The position numbers and the translations under genes were made by a program. Source: Bacteriovoracaceae bacterium UBA6153 (GTDB taxonomy: Bacteria > Bdellovibrionota > Bacteriovoracia > Bacteriovoracales > Bacteriovoracaceae). From it: DNA of 64,000 nt. Where the stretch lies: assembly GCA_002428265.1 (NCBI GenBank), contig DIUR01000008.1:75058-139057 (forward strand), given 5' to 3'. Numbering within the stretch: position 1 is the stretch's first letter; each line of letters starts with the position of its first letter. Below, piece by piece: positions 17,344 through 26,744 of this stretch. The notes beneath the pieces are model-generated. The model was not told the origin of the DNA and ran no database searches. It saw nothing but the letters and a program-made list of their open reading frames with translations.

Positions 17344-17748
17344 TTATCTTTTTGAGAACTGGTATCTTTTTCTAGCACCAGATCTACCAGCTTTCTTACG
17401 TTCAACTGCTCTTGGATCTCTAGTTAAGAATCCAGCAGCTTTTAGCTCAGGACGTAGTCCTGGTTGAACTTTAATTAGGGCTCTTGAGATTCCTAATCTG
17501 ATTGCTCCAGCTTGACCTGAAATTCCACCACCAGCAACGTTGATTACGAAGTCAAATTTTTCAAGAAGCTTAGTAAGGTTTAGAGGTTGGTTTACAACAT
17601 AAAGGTTAGTTTCTTGTTTAAAGAAATTTTTAAGATCTCTTTTATTGATTGTAATTTTTCCTGACCCTGCGGCCATGTAAACTCTTGCAACAGCAGTTTT
17701 TCTTCTTCCAATTGCGTGAGTATCGTAAGTTTTACCTTTTGCAGCCAT
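17344..17748 (-). CDS. rpsI: 30S ribosomal protein S9
   Basis: Small-subunit protein whose C-terminal tail reaches the P-site tRNA. The 134-residue product has the family features HAIGRRKTAVARVYMAAGSG, GGGISGQAGAIRLGISRAL and the conserved tail GRSGARKRYQFSKR, ending in the terminal KR that contacts P-site tRNA. It lies 15 bases downstream of rplM in the usual rplM-rpsI operon and is followed by a strong terminator. Confidence 0.98.
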   Translation of the reverse strand: MAAKGKTYDTHAIGRRKTAVARVYMAAGSGKITINKRDLKNFFKQETNLYVVNQPLNLTKLLEKFDFVINVAGGGISGQAGAIRLGISRALIKVQPGLRPELKAAGFLTRDPRAVERKKAGRSGARKRYQFSKR

Positions 17749-17763
17749 GATATGATCCTTTTA

Positions 17764-18204
17764 TTATTTTAATTTATATTCAACTGGGTTCTGAGCAGCG
17801 TGATCATGAGTTGCGCCTGCAAAAACCTTAAGCTTAGTTAATTGTTTTCTTCCAAGAGTATTTTTTGGAAGCATACCTTTTACAGCCTCAAGAACGATTA
17901 GTTCAGGGTGCTTTTCAAGTTGTTGTTTAGCTGATCTTGTTTTGATCCCGCCTGTGAAATTAGTGTGCCAGTTGTATTCTTTCTGGTTCCACTTATCACC
18001 TGTGAATTTAACTTTATCTGCATTGATAACTACAACGTAGTCACCAGAATCAGTATTGTAAGTGAATTTTGGGTTTAATTTACCACGTAGAAGATCTGCA
18101 ATTTGAGTTGCAAGTCTACCAACGATTTGGTCTTGAGCATCTACGACAAACCATTTTTTGTCTGCTTCAGCTGGCTTTAGTACGAACGATTTTTGAGTAT
18201 ACAT
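17764..18204 (-). CDS. rplM: 50S ribosomal protein L13
   Basis: Early-assembling large-subunit protein. The 146-residue product shows KKWFVVDAQDQIVGRLATQIADLLRGK, the NADKVKFTGDK segment and VKGMLPKNTLGRKQL, which are hallmarks of L13. AAGGG lies about 6 bases upstream of the ATG. It is first in the operon with rpsI. In other bacteria L13 represses its own operon through the leader; a small hairpin is seen in the leader here (18238-18256). Confidence 0.98.
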   Translation of the reverse strand: MYTQKSFVLKPAEADKKWFVVDAQDQIVGRLATQIADLLRGKLNPKFTYNTDSGDYVVVINADKVKFTGDKWNQKEYNWHTNFTGGIKTRSAKQQLEKHPELIVLEAVKGMLPKNTLGRKQLTKLKVFAGATHDHAAQNPVEYKLK

Positions 18205-18237
18205 ATACGCTTTCCCTTAAAGTGATCCCTTCATTTG

Positions 18238-18256
18238 ATTTTTCGACACGAAAAAT
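18238..18256 (-). promoter_or_regulatory. Hairpin in the rplM leader
   Basis: ATTTTTCG (18238-18245) and CGAAAAAT (18249-18256) form an 8-bp stem with a 3-base loop, about 35 bases before the rplM ATG. It could be part of an L13 autoregulatory leader, but I cannot align it with the known E. coli element. Confidence 0.35.
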
Positions 18257-18306
18257 TACGAAGTATTAATTCAAATATAAAATGCAGAAAAATGCAAGTG
18301 TTGTCC

Positions 18307-18336
18307 CTTATAGCGAGTTTTTTGGCCCTCCGTCAA
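18307..18336 (-). promoter_or_regulatory. Probable sigma-70 promoter of rplM-rpsI
   Basis: On the minus strand TTGACG (18331-18336) and TATAAG (18307-18312) are 18 bases apart. This gives a leader of about 95 bases before rplM. The rest of the 200-base gap 18205-18404 holds no gene. Confidence 0.6.
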
Positions 18337-18404
18337 GCACTTCTTGGCGAAGAATCTGAAAAGATACCCAGAACATCATGCATTATTCTCTAGCTAAATA
18401 AAAT

Positions 18405-20843
18405 CTAGAAGAATCCAATAGAAAGGTGGAAGCGGCCAACCGAGTCACGGACTGAATCTTGATAGGTTCTGCGTTGTAACTTTATACCGTAATCGAAATC
18501 AAGCGATCCAACCGGGGTAACGTACTTGAAGCTGGCCCCAACAGAGCTTCTTAGCTTAGTGGGCTGAAAATCGCCCACAAAGACTCGACCGGCATCATAA
18601 AAGATCCCCAGGCGGATAGTGTCAGTCAAATTATAACGAGGTTCAAATTTCAGGGCCGTAAAATAAGCTTCGCGCTGAACAATAACTTCGCCAACGGGAG
18701 TTCCATCCATTAGGCGATTGATCTCGCCCTCATCATATCCCCGAATCTCATCATAACCATCTAGCCTGAAAACCTTAATACTTGGAATGTACCCTCGGGT
18801 TTTTGGCTGGTTGTTATCGTTTAGGATGGTATTGCCTTGAGAATCTTTTAAAAGCTCTTCGGCGAAGTTTTTCTGATAGCCGGCGGCCAGTGACAGCGCA
18901 AGAGTGAAGTCACCTACTGGATAATAGAAGCGATTTCTACTGATAACTTTTACAAAGTTAACTTCCAGGTCCTTTTCTTTCATTGATCCGAAATTTGAGT
19001 TCGCCCACTCTGAAGAAAGAGTAAAGAATGAGCCTTTTCTAGGATTAATAGCATCATCTCTTAAATCCCAGGTCACAGAAGGAGTAATACCACCGATAGA
19101 AAAGTTATCGTTATCCTTAGTTTCAGTAGCATCGAACTGAACAATGCGCTCAAACTGATACTTTACTGATGCGGAAAATGTTCTGGTGAAATTTTTAGAA
19201 AGCTGTGGAGATAATCTAAAAATATCGGCATCAAAGCCCGAAAAACGTATTCTTTGAAATGTAGAAGACAATTCAAACTCAAGCTGGCTTTTTAAAAGGT
19301 TGTGAAAAATATAAGGATCAACAAATGATGCTTTAGCAGAGTACTCGAACAAATCTTTATTTTCTTTTTTTCTTCTCTCGTCAAAACCATCAAGATTGAA
19401 TCTTTTGTTTCCTTGCAATCTTAAAGAAGCAGAACGGTTCATACCGCTGATATTGTTATAGGTAACGCCAGTCGAGAGTTTTGCTCCTAAATCAGTACGG
19501 TACCCCGGAGCAACTTCTAAGAGTCCAAAGTCTTTTTCTTTTACTTGTATCACCAGATTAGTTTTCGGACACCCACCATCTTCTTCCTCATACATCATAT
19601 AAGGAGTGATTCTCAAAGACGAAAATAAATTCAGCCCAGATAGTCTTTGTCTTAAGAACTCCAGCTTATCAGGAGTGATTAACTCCCCCGGCCTTAAATC
19701 GATTTCCCGGTTAATAACTTTTGTCTTGGTGTGGACGTTTCCATTAATAATAGCTTCGTTATAACAAATCTTTTTATCCAATGAAATCTCTGGTCTTAGT
19801 TCAACCCCAGCAAAAGATTTTTCATAAACTAAAAGTGAATCAGAGTTCAGGTTAGTGATAGTCGCAAAATAATATCCTTCATTCTGAAAATAGACGATCA
19901 TCTTTCTAAGATCGCTTTCCAATTCAATGATATTTACAGGAGAGCCTTCTTTATTGACGAGAACAGCCTTTGCCTTTGCGGCCAGTTCATCTGGTACTTT
20001 TTGAAAAATAATGTTTTTGAGTATGACTTGTTGCTTTTCATCGATGCCATATTCGACCGTAACAGATTTATCATCTTCATTTGAGACAACGCGTGGTTTT
20101 GAAACTTCAATGAAAACAAATCCGCGGCTCAGATACTCTTTCTTTAGGATGTCTGAAAATTCTTCAAGAAATTTCTTGTCATAAAAACCACCACTGGCAA
20201 GAGCGGTTGAGTGCTTTTTAAAGATTTCATTAATATCCGTGCCGTGAAGAATTGAATTTCCTCTAAAGACCACTTCACGAACCTTAACTTTACTTCCTTC
20301 ATGGATGACAAAGTAATAATTGTTAACTTTGAGATTAACAGAGTCTTGCCCCTTACCTTGGTAGTAAGTCACAGTGGTATTATAAAAACCTTTATTTTCA
20401 TATTCTTCAGCAATGAACGCTGATAAATTTTGAATATCGAGTTTACCAAATTCATTTCTGATTTTATCAAGGATTTTATTTCTTAATTCCTGGTGACTGA
20501 ATATTTTATTGCCTTGAAATTCAAAATTGGTTCTCTCTTTTAGATCAATGCTCATTCTAATAATGATCTTCTCTGGATTGCCTGCCAGCTCAGACTTTAT
20601 AGAAGCACTAAAAAATCCTGTCGCAAAAACTTCTTTTATGATTTGATCAAGTTGAATTTTTAAAGTCAGGTTATCAAAAGGCTTATTAACCAAACTTCTC
20701 AAAGTTCCGCTGAATCTTTTTTCCATCTCAGGACTCGTCCACTCTATTTTTGTGACTACAGCATTTTTAGCAGGAACAATTTCTGCTACAGCTATAGTTG
20801 CAAATAAGAAAAGAAATAGAGCGATCGTGCGGATAAAAATCAA
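18405..20843 (-). CDS. Omp85-family outer-membrane assembly protein (BamA/TamA type)
   Basis: Outer-membrane beta-barrel insertase with periplasmic POTRA domains. I choose the TTG start at 20843: GGAGG lies 8 bases upstream, it overlaps the TamB stop (TTGA), and it gives a clean signal peptide ending IAVA. The 812-residue length and the several POTRA-like repeats (for example VVTKIEWTS, FEFQGNKIFSHQELRNKIL, VREVVFRGNSILHGTDI, EAIINGNVHTKTKVINREI) are BamA-like, while TamA is usually near 580 residues. The barrel half contains IRGYDEGEINRL, the conserved loop-6 motif, and SSVGASFKYVTPVGSLDFDYG close to the end. Adjacent to TamB, it may be TamB's partner, or the only BamA acting with TamB. Confidence 0.92.
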   Translation of the reverse strand: MIFIRTIALFLFLFATIAVAEIVPAKNAVVTKIEWTSPEMEKRFSGTLRSLVNKPFDNLTLKIQLDQIIKEVFATGFFSASIKSELAGNPEKIIIRMSIDLKERTNFEFQGNKIFSHQELRNKILDKIRNEFGKLDIQNLSAFIAEEYENKGFYNTTVTYYQGKGQDSVNLKVNNYYFVIHEGSKVKVREVVFRGNSILHGTDINEIFKKHSTALASGGFYDKKFLEEFSDILKKEYLSRGFVFIEVSKPRVVSNEDDKSVTVEYGIDEKQQVILKNIIFQKVPDELAAKAKAVLVNKEGSPVNIIELESDLRKMIVYFQNEGYYFATITNLNSDSLLVYEKSFAGVELRPEISLDKKICYNEAIINGNVHTKTKVINREIDLRPGELITPDKLEFLRQRLSGLNLFSSLRITPYMMYEEEDGGCPKTNLVIQVKEKDFGLLEVAPGYRTDLGAKLSTGVTYNNISGMNRSASLRLQGNKRFNLDGFDERRKKENKDLFEYSAKASFVDPYIFHNLLKSQLEFELSSTFQRIRFSGFDADIFRLSPQLSKNFTRTFSASVKYQFERIVQFDATETKDNDNFSIGGITPSVTWDLRDDAINPRKGSFFTLSSEWANSNFGSMKEKDLEVNFVKVISRNRFYYPVGDFTLALSLAAGYQKNFAEELLKDSQGNTILNDNNQPKTRGYIPSIKVFRLDGYDEIRGYDEGEINRLMDGTPVGEVIVQREAYFTALKFEPRYNLTDTIRLGIFYDAGRVFVGDFQPTKLRSSVGASFKYVTPVGSLDFDYGIKLQRRTYQDSVRDSVGRFHLSIGFF

Positions 20844-23800
20844 AATGATTTCCTCCACTTTAAGTCAGCTCCCAGAGAATTAGGAGTTGTCGTGTTTTCA
20901 TCCTCAGTAGGCTTTACTTCGTAAATACCTTCGAGAGAAAAGTTTTTATTAATATTAAAGTTAATATTCATTTCCTGTTTTTGTTCAAGTGATCCACCGA
21001 TAGTGCTCGAGAGTGCTACATCCACACGATTGTTAATCTGCTTATTAATTTTAATCTTTGTTGCAGACTTTAAACGGCTTGTACTTCCTTCACTCACGGC
21101 TGATTTTCCAGAGATGAGACTCGATTCATTTTCTTCGAACTCTGGCTGGACACTTAGCTTAACACCCAAAGAAGCATTTAAATCTTCATTAATTTTTAAC
21201 TGATCTACAAGCAAAGTTCCGATTCCTACAGTTGTTACAAATCTTCTTTCGCTTGCTTCAAGGTTTTTAGACATGTCTGATGTTACACCTAATGTAAGAA
21301 GTGAAAGTAAGTCTTCTTTAGACAATGCGGGCTCTGAAGAAAGATCAATGTTAACTTTCGAGATACTTCCAGACAAATCCAACTTCATATCATAATCGCT
21401 AATTTTAGCCACCCCAGAGAACTTTAAATCTGAAATTCGGTTTTTACCTCTGTCTCTAATTTCAACATATCCCTGGTTTAAGGCAAAGTCATGACCCTTG
21501 AATTTAAACTTGCTCACATTAGGAACTATTTCTAATCTCGTATTTAATTCAGGTGACTGAACATTGCCAGTAACCTGGCCATTTCCTTTAATATAAACTT
21601 CGGCCATATTGTTTTTAATAACAACTGGATTTGCTGTATCAAAAGAAATATTTAAATCAATGATTGGCTTATTTCCCAAAAAGTTTTTTTCTGGAAGATA
21701 TTTTTTATACTCATCAATAGAAACTTTTTCATCTTTCATGAAATCTGCTGGATCATCCAAAAACTCACTGTGCATGATTGTAACTTTTCCTGCGAGTTTA
21801 TAAGGAAGGTTTGATCCTGTAAGTGTACCATTACTACTGATCATCACATTAGAGCGCTTAAACAAAGGAACAGTTGCCCTGTCGATTTGATAATTTAAAG
21901 CAACGTCTGGGTAGGCCGTATTAAATACTAATTTCCCGCCGATCTTAAACTCGCCTTCTCCGTATTCACCATTCATTCTGGTGACTTCAAAAGCTTCGCC
22001 TTTTTTAATAATCGTGAAATTAAAATTTGTTATATATCCTGGGACACCTTTAATTTTTAAAGAGTGATCATCGCCATAGAGACTGAACTCTTTAATTGTT
22101 ACTTTTTTATCTAGAATCACCAGATCGGTTCCTCTAATTCTTCCTGTGGCCCTTTCAATTTGTCCGGCAGCTATTTCAAGCAAGCTCGCCTTAAGTGCAA
22201 ACCTGTGTTCAAGTCCAATAACACCATTTGATATATTGCGACCTTTACTGATAATAAACTCACTTCCATCTCTTAAGCGCAGGTCCCACTTCTTCACGAC
22301 TCCGCCATCAACCTCAATACTATTATAACGAGGATCAATATTTAAATTAATATCACCACGCTTCAAGTTGAACTGATCTACGTTGAGTAAAAATTTTCTT
22401 ACTCCCAAAGAGCCTAAGCTGATTTGAGTATTAAGTTGGGCCTTAATTTTCCCGGTAATCCCCTTGTCTGTCATATTGTGACTAGAAAAGACTCCCAAAA
22501 ATTCTCTTAAGTCACTGGTATCAATACTGGCCTTAATAGCTGCAATCCCTGTGTTAAAGCTCATCAATGAATCTACTTTTATTTTGTTTCCAAGCAGACT
22601 CGCATTTGTAACAATATCGTTTGAATTAACATAAAAAATAGCGCTAGAGCTTGTTGCAGGCATATTTCCAATAAAAGCATTCGCAATTCTTGCTTTAAAT
22701 TTTGAGCTAAAATCTTTAGTTGTACCGCTACCATCAAAGTCTAAAAATAAGTCCCCATCATATTCAAGATTTAAATTTTTATAAAAATTAAAATCTCTCA
22801 TTCTCAACCCGGTCGTTCCACCGCTCAGGTCTATGTAGTCATTAACAAGATTAATATTTACATTGGCACTTAATTCTCCACGAGATTTGTTAATTTTAAT
22901 ATTTTTCATGTGAAGCTGGCTCTTAACGAGAGAGAGATCTAGAGCGATTTTTTCAGCTTCTTCACCTGAAACTTTTAGGTCTGTTCCTCTAACCTGCCCT
23001 TCAACTATAAGTTTATCAAGGTCATAACCACCTTTTACTGTGTAGCTACCAGAAAAATTAAACTCAGGCTCCACTGGTAATTTAATATTCTTAAAAACCA
23101 GATTCAGCATTTTGCGAGAGTCTGAAAAAGTTGAATTATGGAAATCAATTTTTAAATTCATGCCCTCTTTAGGTCCATCAAAGCCGAGTGTGCCTAAAGC
23201 TGAGAAATTAGTTTTATTATAATTACCATCAAGCGAATTGATCGTTAGGACTAGGTCTTTTAAGCCAAGAGTGAAATCTGCTTTCACTTTTCCAAAATTT
23301 AAATCAACGACACTAAAATTACTCCAATCCACATTGAAATAAAATGTGACATCATCCAATGGTCCAGTAACTTTTACTGAGGCGGGCCCTGAACCACTAA
23401 TATCAATCCCAGATATTGGGCCCAGGGCTTTCATGTCAATTCTCGAGTCTGTCGTTGTAATATCGATTCCTTTTTCAGAAATCTTACCTTTGGCCAGGAT
23501 CCTCGTGTTGGCCATTGATGCTTTAATATCTACATTGACTGAGTAATCGCTATTGATTGTGATAACCGAATTATCTAATTCAAACCCAGGATTTTTTAAA
23601 ATATTAGTTTTTTCATCTGAATTAGTAAGCTTGAAATTTTTTATTTGAACTTTGTTTTTAATATTAAATACTGCTCTGTCATCGAACAAAGCAACATCTA
23701 CGTCACCTGAAAAATGCCCCTTCAATGTACCAAGGGAGTCTTTTACAGAAAACAGGAACGTGTCTGTAAATGCATTACTCAGTCTTAAATTGAAATTAAA

Positions 23801-24871
23801 ATTAGTAAATTTTTGAATATTAAGATCATAAAAGCTTTGATGCCTAAGAAGTGTATATGTCTCAGTTCCATTGACCGCTGAAAGTTTTTGAATGGCGAGG
23901 ATATTTTTCTTTTTACTAACGACGCCACTTACTGTTTTTAACTTAATCCATTCCGTATCTACATTTTGAGCTGTGAAATTAACCGAAGCATTAGGATCAT
24001 CAATGACACCTGAGGTTTCAAATTTTCCTTCAGCTAATCCTTTAATGGAAGCAATGTCAGATGGAAGTGTTTTAATATAACTTAAAACTTCTTCTGGATT
24101 TAATTTAAAATTCCCAGTCGAATTTAAATTGAGAACACCATCTTGATTGAAAGCAACGCCTCGAAGATCAAGCACTGTACCATCATTCGTGATTTTAAGA
24201 TTATCAACTCTCCACTCTTCTTTCTCCATGCTTCCAAGAAATTGAATGTTGGATATTTTAATATCTTCGATGTCACTATTGTCATGTTCTACATAAAGGT
24301 TTGAGACGTCTGCTTTTAGTCTTGCTTTTTTCTTGTGAGGAGAAAATGAAGCATTGTTAATGAACACAGAGGTTTGATCAACCTCTACATGCACTTTGTT
24401 GACTGTTATAATATTTAACTGAACAGGGATTTGATTTAAGAGTGCTTCATAATCAGCATAGATTTCTCTAGTCTTGAGATTTCTAATAATTGTTTCTTTA
24501 TCATCTTTTTTGAAAATTTTAAGTTCGACTTCACCTTCACTTAAATTAACTTCATCAATTTGAAGCTCGCTTGCAATAAAACTTGAATAAGTAAAAGCAA
24601 CTTCTAGCTTTTTAGCTTCAATTTTTATGTCCATTAAAGCAGGATCATTTTTCGAAATTTTAACATTCTTAAATGTGGTTGATAATGGGAAGAGACTGAA
24701 ATCGACTCCCGAGAAACTTAGTTTTGCTCCGGCCTTCTCTGTCAGGATCTTTGAAACTTTTAATGACGCTTCTCTTGAAAACTTTTCAGAATGTATGAAT
24801 CTCCATCCACCATATAAAATGAGGAAAGTGAAGCCAAAGAATATGATTAGTATTCTATTTAATCTCTTCAA
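20840..24871 (-). CDS. tamB: TamB-family translocation/lipid-transfer protein
   Basis: Large AsmA-like/TamB protein that bridges inner and outer membrane; in other bacteria this family helps Omp85 proteins or moves phospholipids. The 1343-residue product has one N-terminal membrane helix (ILIIFFGFTFLILYGGWRF) and then a long series of beta-strand repeats (pattern such as LDLRGVAFNQDGVLNLNSTG), consistent with a beta-taco bridge. The C-terminal DUF490 region includes LSKEDLLSLLTLGVTSDMS, a strong TamB signature. The start is TTG at 24871, inside the end of the upstream gene (17-base overlap); no ATG is near. It is translationally linked to the Omp85 gene downstream. Confidence 0.93.
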   Translation of the reverse strand: MKRLNRILIIFFGFTFLILYGGWRFIHSEKFSREASLKVSKILTEKAGAKLSFSGVDFSLFPLSTTFKNVKISKNDPALMDIKIEAKKLEVAFTYSSFIASELQIDEVNLSEGEVELKIFKKDDKETIIRNLKTREIYADYEALLNQIPVQLNIITVNKVHVEVDQTSVFINNASFSPHKKKARLKADVSNLYVEHDNSDIEDIKISNIQFLGSMEKEEWRVDNLKITNDGTVLDLRGVAFNQDGVLNLNSTGNFKLNPEEVLSYIKTLPSDIASIKGLAEGKFETSGVIDDPNASVNFTAQNVDTEWIKLKTVSGVVSKKKNILAIQKLSAVNGTETYTLLRHQSFYDLNIQKFTNFNFNLRLSNAFTDTFLFSVKDSLGTLKGHFSGDVDVALFDDRAVFNIKNKVQIKNFKLTNSDEKTNILKNPGFELDNSVITINSDYSVNVDIKASMANTRILAKGKISEKGIDITTTDSRIDMKALGPISGIDISGSGPASVKVTGPLDDVTFYFNVDWSNFSVVDLNFGKVKADFTLGLKDLVLTINSLDGNYNKTNFSALGTLGFDGPKEGMNLKIDFHNSTFSDSRKMLNLVFKNIKLPVEPEFNFSGSYTVKGGYDLDKLIVEGQVRGTDLKVSGEEAEKIALDLSLVKSQLHMKNIKINKSRGELSANVNINLVNDYIDLSGGTTGLRMRDFNFYKNLNLEYDGDLFLDFDGSGTTKDFSSKFKARIANAFIGNMPATSSSAIFYVNSNDIVTNASLLGNKIKVDSLMSFNTGIAAIKASIDTSDLREFLGVFSSHNMTDKGITGKIKAQLNTQISLGSLGVRKFLLNVDQFNLKRGDINLNIDPRYNSIEVDGGVVKKWDLRLRDGSEFIISKGRNISNGVIGLEHRFALKASLLEIAAGQIERATGRIRGTDLVILDKKVTIKEFSLYGDDHSLKIKGVPGYITNFNFTIIKKGEAFEVTRMNGEYGEGEFKIGGKLVFNTAYPDVALNYQIDRATVPLFKRSNVMISSNGTLTGSNLPYKLAGKVTIMHSEFLDDPADFMKDEKVSIDEYKKYLPEKNFLGNKPIIDLNISFDTANPVVIKNNMAEVYIKGNGQVTGNVQSPELNTRLEIVPNVSKFKFKGHDFALNQGYVEIRDRGKNRISDLKFSGVAKISDYDMKLDLSGSISKVNIDLSSEPALSKEDLLSLLTLGVTSDMSKNLEASERRFVTTVGIGTLLVDQLKINEDLNASLGVKLSVQPEFEENESSLISGKSAVSEGSTSRLKSATKIKINKQINNRVDVALSSTIGGSLEQKQEMNINFNINKNFSLEGIYEVKPTEDENTTTPNSLGADLKWRKSF

Positions 24872-26024
24872 GATACTTTAATCTCTCTCCCACTAAGCGG
24901 TATTGTGGGTTATATTTTTTAATTGCCTGATACACATCTTTGGCATTTTTATATTTTTTTAATTTTAAAAGGCTTTCAGCTTTTAAATAATTAAAGTCAT
25001 TCATTTCTTCAGGAAGCAACGGCTCATTCTCAAATACATCTTCCACCAGATCAATCACTTTATAAAAATCAGCACTATTAAACATGGCCTGCGCCATCAT
25101 AAACTGCATGCTCGCACGAGATTTCACATCTGCCATTAGTGGAATGGCCCTGTCGCATAATTCAACGACAACTTTGTCCATTCCTAAGAGTCCGAATGCT
25201 ACAATCATATCCTTACCTTTTTCTACAATTTCTGTATCTGAAAGATTTTGAATAGAGATAATAATTTTTTTCTGCTCAGTTATACTAGGTTCAATATTTC
25301 CAGAGATAACATCCATGGCCAGCTGATCATAATCTATATGAAGCGAAGAACTCTCAACTTTCATTGGAGCTTTTTCTTTTTTATCAAAGGATTTAATATT
25401 TACTTTTTTCGAGGAAAGAAACTTTAAAAAATTATTTTTATGCTCACTCTTTTCCATCGAGGCAGCCTTGTGTGCAAGCTGAAGAAAAAGATCTTTGTCA
25501 TAATAATATTTAATAATATATTCATAAGCGAGTTTCCAATGTTTAACACTCCACTCATCTTCTTCTATTAAAAAATTAACTAAAGGCTGATTAGAGTTTT
25601 TTAACATTTCAGGATGTGACTCAAACATGTGATAGCTCTCCAATGAAAAACTCTCTTTTTCTCCTAAGATGGCTTCGGCCGCTTGGAACTTACTGCTTTT
25701 TTTCAACAGCCTAACATTAGATAATTCAGCAATTAATTTTTTAATAGCTGGGACTCTCTTATATTCGATCAAATAATCTAAAATAAATTCTGCATAATTT
25801 TTTGCTAACCTAATTTTTCCGGCATTAAGAGCAATCTTCCACATTTCGAAATAATATTTTTGAGCGTTATGTTCGCGATAATTTTTATCAATGCTTTCAA
25901 AAAGCCAGATGGCAGAATCCATCTCTTCAATCTCAAGAGTTCTTGATATTGAATTATCAAGTTCACGAAGAATTAATGTCCATTTTTTCTCATCGATTAA
26001 ACGATGAAGCTCGCCCATTTCCAA
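24855..26024 (-). CDS. Helical-repeat (TPR-like) protein of unknown function
   Basis: A 389-residue, probably cytoplasmic protein without signal peptide. The sequence is almost entirely helical and reads like degenerate TPR/solenoid repeats, for example AMFNSADFYKVIDLVEDVFENEPLLPEEMNDFNYLK split over the C-terminal third, ending KNAKDVYQAIKKYNPQYRLVG. I do not recognise a family. The longest frame starts with TTG at 26024 (AGGA 7 bases upstream); an ATG at 26018 is the alternative with poorer spacing. It is the first gene of the repeat protein-TamB-Omp85 operon and overlaps tamB by 17 bases, so it may assist that envelope pathway. Confidence 0.75.
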   Translation of the reverse strand: MEMGELHRLIDEKKWTLILRELDNSISRTLEIEEMDSAIWLFESIDKNYREHNAQKYYFEMWKIALNAGKIRLAKNYAEFILDYLIEYKRVPAIKKLIAELSNVRLLKKSSKFQAAEAILGEKESFSLESYHMFESHPEMLKNSNQPLVNFLIEEDEWSVKHWKLAYEYIIKYYYDKDLFLQLAHKAASMEKSEHKNNFLKFLSSKKVNIKSFDKKEKAPMKVESSSLHIDYDQLAMDVISGNIEPSITEQKKIIISIQNLSDTEIVEKGKDMIVAFGLLGMDKVVVELCDRAIPLMADVKSRASMQFMMAQAMFNSADFYKVIDLVEDVFENEPLLPEEMNDFNYLKAESLLKLKKYKNAKDVYQAIKKYNPQYRLVGERLKYLEEIK

Positions 26025-26100
26025 ATAAATTTCCTCTCACATGAAAGTCAGATAAGTTATTGAGATTATAATTATTTTAACCCGAAAATGGCAGAAGAAT

Positions 26101-26124
26101 GAGGGGCGAAATTATTTGCCCCTC
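26101..26124 (-). terminator. Stem-loop after efp
   Basis: GAGGGGC (26101-26107) and GCCCCTC (26118-26124) form a 7-bp stem with a 10-base loop 27 bases beyond the efp stop. The T tract on the minus strand is short, while an AAAATTTTTT stretch follows on the plus side. It closes the long pilM-to-efp transcription unit. Confidence 0.6.
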
Positions 26125-26150
26125 AAAATTTTTTGGTATTCTTGATCAGA

Positions 26151-26729
26151 TTACTTTTTATCTACAGTAGCACGTTCAACATAATCACCCGTACGAGTGT
26201 CGATCTTAAGAAGCTCGCCTTCTTTGATGAAAAGAGGAACTTTAACTTGAAGACCAGTTTCCATAACCGCTTTTTTAGTAGCACCTGAAGCTGTATCCCC
26301 TTTAAGACCTGGATCTGTTTCAGCAACTTTAATGTTGATGAAATGTGGATGCTCAATCGAAATAGGGCGACCTTTATAGTAAAGAACTATAAGCTTTGAT
26401 CCTTCCATTAAATAGTATTTATCGTCACCGATTTGTTCATTTGTAAGGTGAATTGTTTCGAAATTTGATTGATCAAGGAAGTTAAATCCATCTGCATCAG
26501 AGTATGTGTACTCAACTTCTTTTTCTTCTAGGTCTGGCGCTGTAACGTTTGTAGAAACACCTGATTTCCAAGTTCTCTCGATAACTTGTCCAGTTTCAAG
26601 ATTTTTAATTCTTGCTATAACGAATGCAGAACCTTTTCCAGGGTTTGTGAAATCAGATTTTAAAACGACGTAAGGTTTCCCTTCAACTTCGATTTTTAAC
26701 CCTCTTTTGATTTCGGTAGTGTCGTACAT
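26151..26729 (-). CDS. efp: Elongation factor P
   Basis: Binds between the P and E sites and relieves ribosome stalling at polyproline. The 192-residue product has the three-domain length of EF-P. The loop that carries the modified residue reads FTNPGKGSAF, with Lys32 at the modified position (Lys34 in E. coli). The family ending VETGLQVKVPLFIKEGELLKIDTRTGDYVERA is clear when read in pieces: QVKVPLFIKEGE, then IDTRTGDYVERA. No epmA/epmB genes are in the window. It is the last gene of the pilus-linked operon, 15 bases after aroQ. Confidence 0.97.
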   Translation of the reverse strand: MYDTTEIKRGLKIEVEGKPYVVLKSDFTNPGKGSAFVIARIKNLETGQVIERTWKSGVSTNVTAPDLEEKEVEYTYSDADGFNFLDQSNFETIHLTNEQIGDDKYYLMEGSKLIVLYYKGRPISIEHPHFINIKVAETDPGLKGDTASGATKKAVMETGLQVKVPLFIKEGELLKIDTRTGDYVERATVDKK

Positions 26730-26744
26730 AAATATATTCCTTTT

